This document shows, one piece after another, positions 16,762 to 24,684 of a stretch of DNA of 64,000 nt (position 1 is its first letter; every line of letters begins with the position of its first letter). The DNA is from Acidobacteriota bacterium. GTDB lineage: Bacteria > Acidobacteriota > Thermoanaerobaculia > Multivoradales > Multivoraceae. Position numbers and translations under genes: made by a program. The DNA is taken from NCBI GenBank assembly GCA_029263415.1, contig JAJCXN010000055.1:124001-188000 (forward strand), in the 5' to 3' direction. The notes under the pieces were generated by a model. That model did not search any database, had not been told where the DNA came from, and was given only the letters and a program-made list of their open reading frames with translations.

Positions 16762-19233
16762 GTGGCGCAAGCGAACTACGAACAACTCGGCGTCTTCTAT
16801 CTAGGCAAAACGGTCGACGATGACGGTGATCGGACCGACGATCTGCTGCTCTACGATTCAAAGGACCTGACCACGCACGCCTTAGTGGTTGGCATGACCG
16901 GGAGTGGTAAGACTGGCCTGTCCGTGGGCCTCCTCGAGGAGGCTGCCATCGACGGGCTGCCAGCGATCGTCATTGATCCAAAGGGCGATCTGGGAAATTT
17001 GTTACTGACCTTCCCAGATCTCGCGCCGAGCGATTTTGAACCGTGGGTAGATCCGGCAGAGGCGACTCGCGCAGGCAAGACGCCCGATGAATTCGCCAAG
17101 TTCACCTCAGAGCTATGGCGCACCGGTCTGGACAAGTGGCAACAAGATGGCGATCGTATCCGGCGCTTTCGCGAGTCGACCGACCTGACCATCTACACCC
17201 CAGGTGCCTCCGCGGGCATGCCGCTGTCGGTCATGAAGTCGTTCGACGCTCCAGCTGAAGCTGTTCGCGAGGATGCTGATGCCTTGCGCGAGCGAGTCGA
17301 CGGTGCCACCTCGGGGCTACTCGCACTGCTCGGTATCGAAGCGGACCCAGTGCGCAGCCGTGAATACATCCTGCTGGCGAATCTTCTTCAGCGCGCTTGG
17401 TCCGAAGGTAAAGACCTGGACCTCGGTGCGTTGATTCAGGACATCCAGAAACCGCCGTTCGAGCGTCTTGGAGTGATCGATTTGGAGACGTTCTATCCAG
17501 CTAAGGATCGCATCAAGCTTGCGTTGCAGTTGAACGGCCTGCTGGCTTCACCCGGATTCAGCGCTTGGTTAGATGGCGAGCCGCTCGATATCCAGAGCCT
17601 GTTGTATCGGCCCGACGGTAGGCCGCGGATCTCCATTATCTCGATCGCTCACCTGTCGGACTCTGAACGCATGTTCGTTGTCACGCTGCTCTTGAACGAG
17701 ATGGTTGCGTGGATGCGATCGCAGAGCGGGACCAGCAGTCTGCGTGCGTTGCTCTACATGGACGAAATCTACGGGTACTTTCCACCGTCGAAGAACCCGC
17801 CGTCGAAGACGCCGATGTTGACCTTGCTCAAGCAGGCGCGCGCCTTTGGACTCGGTTGCGTGCTGGCAACCCAAAACCCGGTCGACCTGGACTACAAGGG
17901 GCTGTCCAACTGCGGCAGTTGGTTCATTGGCCGACTGCAAACTGAGCAGGACAAGAACCGGATTCTGGACGGACTCGAGAGCGCTGCCGGAGCGGCCGGA
18001 TCGTCGGTGGATCGCGCCGAGCTTTCTCGGCGTTTGGGATCACTCGGCAAGAGAGTGTTTCTGCTCAACAATGTGCACGAAGACGGGCCTCAGATCTTCA
18101 ACACGCGTTGGGTACTGTCGTATCTGCGGGGGCCGCTCATGCGTTCGCAGATTGCGACCCTCATGGCGAGCAAGAAGAAGGCACTAACTGCCGATGGCGC
18201 TGTCGGTACGGCAGGCGGGGCTGGTCCATCAGCGATTGCAGCAGCGACGCCGCAAGAGGTGGAGCAAGCTAGCGATGTTCGGAAGGGGAAACGGCCGGTA
18301 CTCGGCGAGGGTGTCGAGGAGCTGTTCGCGCTGGTCCTTGAAGAGCCGAACGACGGAGAACGTGTTCTTTATCGCCCGCGGGTTCTCGCCCAGGCACAGG
18401 TGCACTTCAAGCGCACCACCCTAGGTGTTGACCTTTGGCAAGACGTCGCGCTTGTGACTGAGCCCGAGGGGTCGTCGATATCCTGGGACGGTGCCGGCAT
18501 CGCGATCGGAGAGGCCGGCCCAACTACGCGCAAGCGGCCGATGGGAGGCGCCCGCTATGCCGAGTTACCCGCAGTTGCGCAGCGGGCTCAGGCTTACCGT
18601 AAGGCCGCGACGGGTCTCAAGGCTCATCTCTATCGAGAGCATCGCTTGTGCTTGTTCTCCTACCCTGCGGGCAAGCTGAACTCAGAGGCCGGTGAAAGCG
18701 AATCGGACTTCAGGTTGCGCGTGCAACAAGAGCGCGCCGAACAGCGCGATCTCGCCGTTGAGAAGCTCCGCACTGCCTTCGCTAGGAAGATGACGGCTTT
18801 AGAGAAGCGGATTGATACTGCCGCAGAGCGCGTCGATCGCGAGAAGTCACAACTGCGTGATCGCAAACTGCAAACCGCGATTTCCTTCGGGTCGTCCCTG
18901 CTCGGTGCCGTGATGGGCCGGAAAAAGTTCAGCTCGAGCACCCGCACCGGCATGGCCACCGCCTTGCGTAACGTGGGCAGAAGCCGTCGAGAGGGCGACG
19001 ATGTGTCGCGAGCGAACGAGAAGCTCGAGGATCTTCTCGAGGAGAAAGGCGCGTTGGAAGCTCAGTTCGAAGTGGCTGCGGACGAAGTTAAGGACGAGTT
19101 CTCAGGCCAACAAGTGGAGCTGGTGGAAGTGGAGATTCCGATGCTCAAGACCGATCTCTCGGTGAAGACCATAGCTCTTCTGTGGACACCTTGGGCCATC
19201 GATTCGGATGGCATCGTCCGTCCGCTGTCTTAA
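16762..19233 (+). CDS. HerA-like (DUF87-type) ATPase
   Basis: An 823-residue P-loop ATPase. Walker A GMTGSGKTG gives K50 and T51; 'VIDPKGDLGNL' follows at about 73-83, as in HerA/VirB4/FtsK-like pumps, and Walker B LLYMDE has D334 and E335, then 'QARAFGLGCVLATQNPVDLDYKGLSNCG' (described in parts) as the sensor region. After residue 490 comes an Ala-rich linker and a unique C-terminal half with a long charged coiled coil (about 640-770). It probably uses ATP to move DNA or protein; the exact role is unknown. The start is GTG, 7 bases after GGAGG. It stands alone, with no NurA-type nuclease beside it. Confidence 0.85.
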   Translation: MAQANYEQLGVFYLGKTVDDDGDRTDDLLLYDSKDLTTHALVVGMTGSGKTGLSVGLLEEAAIDGLPAIVIDPKGDLGNLLLTFPDLAPSDFEPWVDPAEATRAGKTPDEFAKFTSELWRTGLDKWQQDGDRIRRFRESTDLTIYTPGASAGMPLSVMKSFDAPAEAVREDADALRERVDGATSGLLALLGIEADPVRSREYILLANLLQRAWSEGKDLDLGALIQDIQKPPFERLGVIDLETFYPAKDRIKLALQLNGLLASPGFSAWLDGEPLDIQSLLYRPDGRPRISIISIAHLSDSERMFVVTLLLNEMVAWMRSQSGTSSLRALLYMDEIYGYFPPSKNPPSKTPMLTLLKQARAFGLGCVLATQNPVDLDYKGLSNCGSWFIGRLQTEQDKNRILDGLESAAGAAGSSVDRAELSRRLGSLGKRVFLLNNVHEDGPQIFNTRWVLSYLRGPLMRSQIATLMASKKKALTADGAVGTAGGAGPSAIAAATPQEVEQASDVRKGKRPVLGEGVEELFALVLEEPNDGERVLYRPRVLAQAQVHFKRTTLGVDLWQDVALVTEPEGSSISWDGAGIAIGEAGPTTRKRPMGGARYAELPAVAQRAQAYRKAATGLKAHLYREHRLCLFSYPAGKLNSEAGESESDFRLRVQQERAEQRDLAVEKLRTAFARKMTALEKRIDTAAERVDREKSQLRDRKLQTAISFGSSLLGAVMGRKKFSSSTRTGMATALRNVGRSRREGDDVSRANEKLEDLLEEKGALEAQFEVAADEVKDEFSGQQVELVEVEIPMLKTDLSVKTIALLWTPWAIDSDGIVRPLS

Positions 19234-19556
19234 GATCCGTAGGTCGGTTGGAGGTAGCCCGCAATTGACCTGGGACTAGTGGTCTACGAAGGTTCAGGAG
19301 TTGCGGGGAAGCGCGCGAGACGCTTCCTGAACTGGCTCGGCTATGGTTATAATTAGGGGATTTCGCTTTCTACCGCCCACCCCGCCTTAGGGGATGACGG
19401 AGTTCGGCCGGGATTTCGTCACTGGGTGCTTGGCGGATAGCATCAGTTTCCGTCTTTGTAGAACAGGAATCTCGCGGTGTTCGACGCCGCTGTCTTGCTA
19501 GACACATGCCTTACAGTTCCTTTCTTTTGAATGCAGCGAGTGGAGCGTAGTAGCTG
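19234..19556. other. 323-base intergenic spacer with a possible promoter
   Basis: A TATAAT hexamer at 19348-19353 has a weak -35-like TTCCTG at 19324-19329 (18-base spacing) and could drive the secreted-protein gene at 19557, leaving a leader of about 200 bases. I see no reading frame or RNA gene here. Confidence 0.4.
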
Positions 19557-20429
19557 ATGAGAGTACCGAGTATCTTTCTCCTGATTGCCTTGGGGACGAC
19601 TGGCACTGCCGTCGCTCAAGACATCGAGGTGATGGCAGAACAAGTGCCTTGCCTGCTGGTGCAAGAGAATGCAGTTGTGCGCGCGAAGGTTGAGGACAAC
19701 GCACCTGACTCGCGAGTGCGCCTCTACTTTAGGCGTCTTCATGAAGAAGTCGAAGACTTCTACTGGGTGGAGATGAATAGCCAAGGCAGTGGCGAGTATT
19801 GGGGAGTTCTCCCGAAACCCGATGCAGAGGTTCTCGAACGCCGTGACTTGGAGCGTATCGAAGAAGACATCCGGGAGCGCTGGGCTCGCTGGTGGCGCCA
19901 GAAGGAACTCCTGGAAGACCGAGATCCCAACGATGACCTCGATCAGGAGACCATCGAAGAGCGCGCCCAGGTTGGGCGGCTTGAGCCGCGCAACTGGCTT
20001 GAGAGCCTGAACGACGAGTCCTTGGAGCAGTGGTTAGAGAGCTTGGACTACGAACCAACTGAGTACTATGCGGCGGTGTACGACGGCTACGGCCAACGTC
20101 TTGCCAAGGGCCCAATGCAGGTCACGCAGGTGCGCGACGAGTGCTCGACCAACCTGACTCCGGCAGAGGCTGGCTTGGCCGATAATCTCACGGTTGGCGA
20201 GACCGCTGCCTGGCAGGCTGGAAAGCAGGTCTTTCATTGGCTCTGTGACGGAGTTATCTCGCGCATAGATCCGTCGGGCGTCTACCGCGGAGACTCAATC
20301 TGTCGGGCGTGTGTGGTGGCTTGGTGGCAGAAGAAGGAGTTCTTACTGCCGTTGGCGGCAGGTGTGGCGGGTGCCGGGGTTATCGTCGTTGATGATGATC
20401 CTCCGGTGTCCGTTTCGATTCCGAACTAA
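19557..20429 (+). CDS. secreted, acidic protein with C-terminal membrane segment (unknown)
   Basis: A 290-residue protein I do not recognise. It has a signal peptide (MRVPSIFLLIALGTTGTAVA, cleavage before Q). The mature part is rich in Glu, Arg and Trp ('ERRDLERIEEDIRERW', 'WWRQKELLEDRD'), with a likely beta region at 50-85. Cys residues at about 197, 241, 256 and 259 could form disulfides. Near the C-terminus a Gly/Ala/Val segment (about 262-278) is followed by DDDPPVSVSIPN, an acidic Pro/Ser tail like those of some envelope proteins in GC-rich Gram-negatives. It is a single-gene unit, closed by a strong terminator whose stem begins in the last codons. Confidence 0.7.
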   Translation: MRVPSIFLLIALGTTGTAVAQDIEVMAEQVPCLLVQENAVVRAKVEDNAPDSRVRLYFRRLHEEVEDFYWVEMNSQGSGEYWGVLPKPDAEVLERRDLERIEEDIRERWARWWRQKELLEDRDPNDDLDQETIEERAQVGRLEPRNWLESLNDESLEQWLESLDYEPTEYYAAVYDGYGQRLAKGPMQVTQVRDECSTNLTPAEAGLADNLTVGETAAWQAGKQVFHWLCDGVISRIDPSGVYRGDSICRACVVAWWQKKEFLLPLAAGVAGAGVIVVDDDPPVSVSIPN

Positions 20430-20464
20430 ATTGCGCGTGGTGAAACCACGCGCAATTTAGTTTT
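20424..20464. terminator. strong, possibly bidirectional intrinsic terminator
   Basis: An 18-bp perfect stem (20424-20441 with 20445-20462, loop GAA) contains ATTGCGCGTGGT and its complement. It is flanked by A residues on one side and TTTT on the other, so it could stop transcription from both sides. The stop codon TAA of the upstream gene lies inside the left arm. Confidence 0.88.
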
Positions 20465-21017
20465 GCTGATGCTCGCTCCAAGCGCCGTTGGCGCGTCGCG
20501 AGGAGAGGATGGCTGGCTTTGGTTGGTTGGTTGGTTGGTTTGGCGGGTCCGCGTTTGCTGTGAGGGGCTGTTGGGTGGTGTTGGGGTGAGTCGCCGGGAG
20601 GCTGGCTTGCTTTGGTTGGTTGGTTTGGCGGCCCGCGTTTGCTGTGAGGGGCTGTTGGGTGTGTTGGGGTGAGTCGCCGGGGAGGCCGGCTGGCTTTGGT
20701 TGGTTTGGCGGTCGGCGTTTCGGCAAGGTGCTCGGATTGGCGCGGTCTGCCGTCGTCGGTGTCGATTGGGATGTGCCTAGCGCGACCGCGCCTCATCACG
20801 AGGCTCCATGCGCACACGGCGGTTTGGGCCTCGACGGGCTGGCCGCGAGATGAGGATGGTCACTGTCTGAGCAGCCGCTGAGGCCGGGTGTGACGTTGGC
20901 TCGACGGGTCCGCGGGCTTGTGCTCCGGCGTGGTTGTGAACCGGAGCGCACCCTCGTTCGTGTGCGCTCGGTGCTCCCAGACGCATGCCTCCTTTGCTGG
21001 CATGACGGCAGGGCTTC
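20430..21017. other. 588-base non-coding, G-rich region
   Basis: After the terminator comes a three-copy minisatellite (described separately) and then about 290 GC-rich bases in which I see no convincing gene. Open frames on the minus strand here are Pro/Gln/Asn-rich products of the repeat in several frames and are not believed. Confidence 0.6.
20511..20728. repeat. minisatellite of about 89-base units, G-rich on the plus strand
   Basis: Units begin at 20511, 20600 and 20688 with GGCTGGCTT. Each continues through a GGTT run, TTTGGCGG, CGCGTTTGCTGTGAGGGG, CTGTTGGG and GAGTCGCCGGG; the third is truncated. The GGTT run has five copies in unit 1, three in unit 2 and two in unit 3. The plus strand could form G-quadruplexes. 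Confidence 0.92.
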
Positions 21018-21944
21018 TCAGCGGAGGGTGGCGGATCTGAGCTTGACTGTGACTCGGCCAACCGGTGGAATCTTGCCTCGGATCTCGACGGGCATGCGGA
21101 GGGTTTCGTCGACGGCGACTTGGATGGCGCCTTCTAGGCCTAGGAGGCGGAGGTCACCGGCGTTGTTGACCGGGGTGACTTCGTAGATTCTGACGGCGAG
21201 GTTGGGGGTGCTGGCCCGGTGTTGGCTGCCGTCGACTGTGGTTACGGTCGAGGTGGTTCGGATGGTGGCGCGGGTGGCGGTGCGTTTGATACGCACTTTG
21301 CTGATGCGATTTCTGGTGAGAACGTCCACCTCGATGCCCAGGTCGAGCTCATTGTGCGGGTGGGTTGCGATCAGGTAGAACAGGGCCAGCGGGTCGGTCA
21401 CGGTGAGGGCACCGGCGGTGTCGATGTGTTGTTCGCCGCGTTTGGTCCAACGTGGTTCTGGCAGGTCCTGTTCGGCCTTGTTGGCCGGCTCCGAGCGGAA
21501 GGCAACCGCCTCAGCGTCGCTGAATCGATAGACCTTCTTGCGGGCTCTGCTGCCGCTCTCGATCAAGGTGCGTTGAAAGGCGGCGAGAGATCCAGGCTGA
21601 ACCCAGACGGTGGTGATGGAGACACGGCTCAGCATCGACGTCTTCGATTCGAGTCGCACGGTGGCGCCGCCCGCCGCTTCAGATCCGCGACCTCCGTCGC
21701 TGAGTTCTGCCCAGTGGCTTTGGGCTGCATCGAGGCTTTCTTCGCTGACGCTGAGCGAGGAGCGGGCGGTGACCATCAGCTTCGAAGCAGAAAAGTTAAG
21801 CGTGCTCCATGCTGGCAGCGACGGTCCCTGGGCACGCTTCGCCGCAACGTTAGGGCCGACCGTTACTGCTGCTAAGAGGATGAGCGCAGCGCCAAGGGTG
21901 CGGGATTGGTTGGGCGGGGGCATTGGTGTAGGTCTCTTCAGCAT
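21018..21944 (-). CDS. secreted protein of unknown function (DUF3108-like shape)
   Basis: About 308 residues from the ATG at 21944; an ATG at 22031 would add 29 residues but overlap the DUF2062 gene. The chosen start gives a signal peptide (MLKRPTPMPPPNQSRTLGAA followed by a hydrophobic LILLAAVTVG). The mature protein is mostly beta strands with alternating polar residues ('ASKLMVTARSSLSVSEE', 'GATVRLESKTSMLSRVSITT' and later 'ISKVRIKRTATRATIRTTST') ending in basic strands. The layout, including 'ALTVTDPLALFYLIAT', resembles DUF3108-type periplasmic beta-sandwich proteins, but I am not certain. It is the last gene of the amidase-DUF2062 unit on the minus strand. Confidence 0.6.
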   Translation of the reverse strand: MLKRPTPMPPPNQSRTLGAALILLAAVTVGPNVAAKRAQGPSLPAWSTLNFSASKLMVTARSSLSVSEESLDAAQSHWAELSDGGRGSEAAGGATVRLESKTSMLSRVSITTVWVQPGSLAAFQRTLIESGSRARKKVYRFSDAEAVAFRSEPANKAEQDLPEPRWTKRGEQHIDTAGALTVTDPLALFYLIATHPHNELDLGIEVDVLTRNRISKVRIKRTATRATIRTTSTVTTVDGSQHRASTPNLAVRIYEVTPVNNAGDLRLLGLEGAIQVAVDETLRMPVEIRGKIPPVGRVTVKLRSATLR

Positions 21945-22000
21945 GGGGCCGTCAATGGGGTTACGGATGCCAGCTCCAATCTGTTCAAGCGCCAGCGTCG

Positions 22001-22492
22001 CTAAGGCTGATCGTACCGAACGGGTTTCCATCGATGCAGCAGTCTTCGCGAGACCACGTTGGCGGTCACAAAGATCAGCGGTGTCGACAGCAGCCAGGCA
22101 AGCGTGGCGTTCGCCATGGTCGCACTCAACGTCTCGAAAGCGTCAAAGCCGTCGCTACGGATCAATTCGACGATCTGGGTCGGGCTGAGAGGCAGATTGT
22201 GCCAGCCGGTGAGCCGAGAACCGAGTTCGGCGAACGGCACGATCATCAGGATCTGGGCTGGGTACACCCCGTAGTTGGCGGTCAAGCAAGCGACCGGGTT
22301 GAGCTTGAGCAGCAGCGAGAGAACACTTCCAGTAATGGTGGTGGTGCCGACCAGTGGACTCATCCCGGTGGTACAACCCAAGGCCAGCGCGCGCGCCACC
22401 TGATCCACCGTCAGGCCGGTTTTGAGCAGCCCGAGGATCGGCGCAACGAAGCGACGGTGGAGCCAGGACTTCGACGAGACCTCTTCAGTCAA
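22001..22492 (-). CDS. DUF2062 membrane protein
   Basis: About 163 residues from a TTG at 22492, which overlaps the amidase stop by 8 bases and is preceded by GAAGGG; longer starts would lie deep inside the amidase gene. The DUF2062 core is clear: 'RRFVAPILGLLKTGLTVDQV', 'ALALGCTTGMSPLVGTTTI', 'LNPVACLTANYGVYPAQIL' and a C-terminal hydrophobic segment. About three membrane segments are predicted. DUF2062 proteins are inner-membrane proteins of unknown biochemistry, sometimes linked to envelope or glycosyltransferase functions. It sits between the amidase and the secreted protein and is probably co-transcribed with both. Confidence 0.8.
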   Translation of the reverse strand: MTEEVSSKSWLHRRFVAPILGLLKTGLTVDQVARALALGCTTGMSPLVGTTTITGSVLSLLLKLNPVACLTANYGVYPAQILMIVPFAELGSRLTGWHNLPLSPTQIVELIRSDGFDAFETLSATMANATLAWLLSTPLIFVTANVVSRRLLHRWKPVRYDQP

Positions 22493-23909
22493 GCTTTGCC
22501 CTTCGATCGAACCAGGGGCGAGCTTGCTCCAGTTGAGCAGCGAGCGCGAACAGGAGGTCGTCGTGACCAAGAGCTGCGCCGAACTGAATCCCGATGGGTA
22601 AGCCGCTGGTGCTGGTAGCAAGAGGTACCGACATCGCCGGTGCGCCGGCCGCGTTAAACAGCTGGGTGAAGCCGATCGTGTTCTTCAAGTTGATGAGATA
22701 CTCCTGAGGGTTCTGATGGTCGAGTGCGAGTGCCCCGATCGGTTGTGGTGGAGCAGGCATCGTTGGTGACAGGAGTACGTCGAACCGTTCAAGAAAGTTA
22801 CCGACCTTCCGGCCGGTGTCGTGCACAGTCTCGATGGCGCTGAGATAGTCGAGCGCCGAGAATCGCTGGGCGGTTTGTGCATTACCCCAGGTGATGGGCT
22901 CGACGTCGTCTGCTTTTAATGGTCTACCGAGCTCGTTGCCGCGCTTGTGCAGAGCCGCTGCGGTGTTGGTCGCGACCACGACTCGGGCGGCGCGGGAGAG
23001 CGCTTCAGCGTCGACCTCGGGGCGCGCTTCGACCACTTCGTGGCCCAGTTCCCGACACAGTTCGGCTGCGGTCTCCGCTGCTTGCACGCACTCAGGGTGC
23101 GAATCGACGTCGGTGAAGGGCGTAGTGGTTAGGGCGATTCGTAGCGAATGTGGTGGTCGTTTGGTGGCGCTGAGGAACGTGCTGGGGAAATGAGGGGCCG
23201 AGTAAGGATCACCTGCGGTGTTGCCGGCCACGGCGTCGAGCAGCGCCGCGCTATCGCGGACACTGCGGGTGATTGCATGGTGGCAGGACATGCCACCCCA
23301 GCCTTCTGCTGCTTCAGGCGCCATCGACACCAAGCCTCGACTTGGTTTCAAGCCGAACAGACCGCAGCACGATGCTGGGATGCGAATCGAGCCGCCACCA
23401 TCGGAGGCGTGGGCTGCAGGCAAGATTCCAGCGGCCACCGCCGATGAGGCTCCACCCGAGGATCCTCCGGACGTGTGAGTCAAGTTCCACGGATTGCGCG
23501 TTGCACCAAACAGTTGCGACTCAGTGGTGGTGGTGAGGCCGAACTCGGGCGATGCTGATCGTCCGAAGATAACCAGTCCAGCCCGTCGATAGCGCTCGGT
23601 GATGTAGCTGTCGTGGGTGGGCACCTGATCTCGGAAGGCCTTCGATCCGTTGCTGAGCGGCGCGCCCGCCAAGGAGACGTAAAGATCTTTCAACAGGAAT
23701 GGCACGCCGCGAAACGGGCCGTTGGGCAGGTTGTCGAGTTGATCTTTGGCCAGGTCGTCCAGCCGAACAACGATCGCGTTGAGCTTCGGATTCAAGAGTT
23801 CGGTTCTACGCAACGCTTCATCGAGCAATTCTCCTGGCGAACACTGCCCGTTGCGAACCAGTTCGGCGAGGCCCAGAGCGTCGTGTTGATCGAAGAGAGA
23901 AGATTCCAT
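22485..23909 (-). CDS. amidase signature family hydrolase
   Basis: A 474-residue amidase from the ATG at 23909, which follows GGAG at 6 bases; an in-frame start 28 codons upstream is less likely. The Ser-cisSer-Lys triad is visible: Lys in VPFLLKDL, cis-Ser in HTSGGSSGGASSAVAAG, and nucleophile Ser in DGGGSIRIPAS. The C-terminal 'GAPAMSVPL' and 'GLPIGIQFGA' are also family features. It could hydrolyse a small amide or be related to GatA, but there is no GatB/GatC nearby, so a stand-alone amidase is more likely. Divergent from the GbsR-type regulator, with a near-perfect palindrome between, suggesting regulated expression. Confidence 0.9.
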   Translation of the reverse strand: MESSLFDQHDALGLAELVRNGQCSPGELLDEALRRTELLNPKLNAIVVRLDDLAKDQLDNLPNGPFRGVPFLLKDLYVSLAGAPLSNGSKAFRDQVPTHDSYITERYRRAGLVIFGRSASPEFGLTTTTESQLFGATRNPWNLTHTSGGSSGGASSAVAAGILPAAHASDGGGSIRIPASCCGLFGLKPSRGLVSMAPEAAEGWGGMSCHHAITRSVRDSAALLDAVAGNTAGDPYSAPHFPSTFLSATKRPPHSLRIALTTTPFTDVDSHPECVQAAETAAELCRELGHEVVEARPEVDAEALSRAARVVVATNTAAALHKRGNELGRPLKADDVEPITWGNAQTAQRFSALDYLSAIETVHDTGRKVGNFLERFDVLLSPTMPAPPQPIGALALDHQNPQEYLINLKNTIGFTQLFNAAGAPAMSVPLATSTSGLPIGIQFGAALGHDDLLFALAAQLEQARPWFDRRAKLD

Positions 23910-23995
23910 GTTGGCTCCGGTTGCGCCGCGGGTTGGTCGAGAGGACTTGCCTTTGAATTTTCGCACAAGCATCGGTTGGTGTCGGTTTGACACGC

Positions 23996-24019
23996 GCGGA
24001 ACGTTGGCCAGCGTTCCGC
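23996..24019. promoter_or_regulatory. 24-base near-palindrome, candidate operator
   Basis: Arms GCGGAACG (23996-24003) and CGTTCCGC (24012-24019) are perfect; the 8-base centre TTGGCCAG is palindromic apart from its outer pair. It lies between the divergent amidase and GbsR-type regulator genes, 24 bases upstream of the regulator -35 box, and is a good candidate site for that regulator. Confidence 0.6.
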
Positions 24020-24043
24020 TATGTTCAAGGTCTTCAGGAAATA

Positions 24044-24072
24044 TTGAAAATTCGGCAAAGTCGAGCTATGCT
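24044..24072 (+). promoter_or_regulatory. promoter of the GbsR-type regulator, predicted leaderless
   Basis: TTGAAA (24044-24049) and TATGCT (24067-24072) are 17 bases apart. The transcription start would fall at about 24079, exactly on the A of the start codon, and no Shine-Dalgarno sequence precedes the gene. Confidence 0.6.
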
Positions 24073-24078
24073 CCTCTC

Positions 24079-24636
24079 ATGACCAACGTCACACAGGATG
24101 TTCGCGACGACTTCGTTCGACTTTGGGGCTCCCTGGGCACCTTTTGGGGAGTGTCACCAACGACGGCCCGGGTCTTCGGTTGGCTATTCTCCCGCAGCGA
24201 GGGCGCGGATGCTGAAGAGATGATGACTGCGCTCGATCTCAGTCGTGGAGCGGTCAGCATGTCGTGCAAAGAACTGCGAGACTGGGGTTTGCTGACCAGC
24301 GAGCGTCCTCCGGGATCGCGCCGGACTCTCTACTCGTCTGAGCGAGACCTCGAGAAAGTGGTTCGTCATGTCGTGCAGATCCGCAAGCAGCGTGAGTGGG
24401 ACCCCATCCTGGAGAACCTCGAAGCCTGGTTGCCGAGACTCGAATCGGAGTCCGGCGACGACGCTGAATTTCTCGCGGAGCGATTAAAAGCGGTTGAGCA
24501 ATTGGTCGAACTGGCCGACTCGATGGTCGAGCGGCTGTTGAAGGGTGGAACGGTCACGAACTTTGGACTCAAGGTGTTGGTCGGCGGTGCCGCGCGGCGC
24601 TCGAAGAAACCGCGAACCAGCGACAAGGCAAGCTAG
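24079..24636 (+). CDS. GbsR/MarR-type transcriptional regulator
   Basis: A 185-residue winged-helix protein. 'LWGSLGTFWGVSPTTARVFGWL' (in segments) and 'MMTALDLSRGAVSMSCKEL' followed by 'WGLLTSERPPGSRRTLYSS' form the HTH and wing of the GbsR subfamily of MarR regulators; the second half is a long charged helical segment suited to dimerisation. In the family such proteins regulate osmolyte or transport genes; here the likely target is its own promoter and the divergent amidase, through the palindrome at 23996-24019. The polyprenyl synthase gene follows after 48 bases, so this regulator could be co-transcribed with the menaquinone cluster. Confidence 0.85.
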   Translation: MTNVTQDVRDDFVRLWGSLGTFWGVSPTTARVFGWLFSRSEGADAEEMMTALDLSRGAVSMSCKELRDWGLLTSERPPGSRRTLYSSERDLEKVVRHVVQIRKQREWDPILENLEAWLPRLESESGDDAEFLAERLKAVEQLVELADSMVERLLKGGTVTNFGLKVLVGGAARRSKKPRTSDKAS

Positions 24637-24684
24637 AACGTTGCCGAAGCCCCCGTAGGCTGAGACTCACTAAGGAACACGTAG

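Noticed and set aside
20380-20817. Pro/Gln/Thr-rich minus-strand frames with apparent peptide repeats
   Set aside because: The peptide repeats simply translate the 89-base minisatellite in several frames; no start signal.
22493-22621. Longer start for the DUF2062 gene at 22621
   Set aside because: Would place 43 non-conserved residues inside the amidase gene; TTG 22492 has a good ribosome site and a normal overlap.
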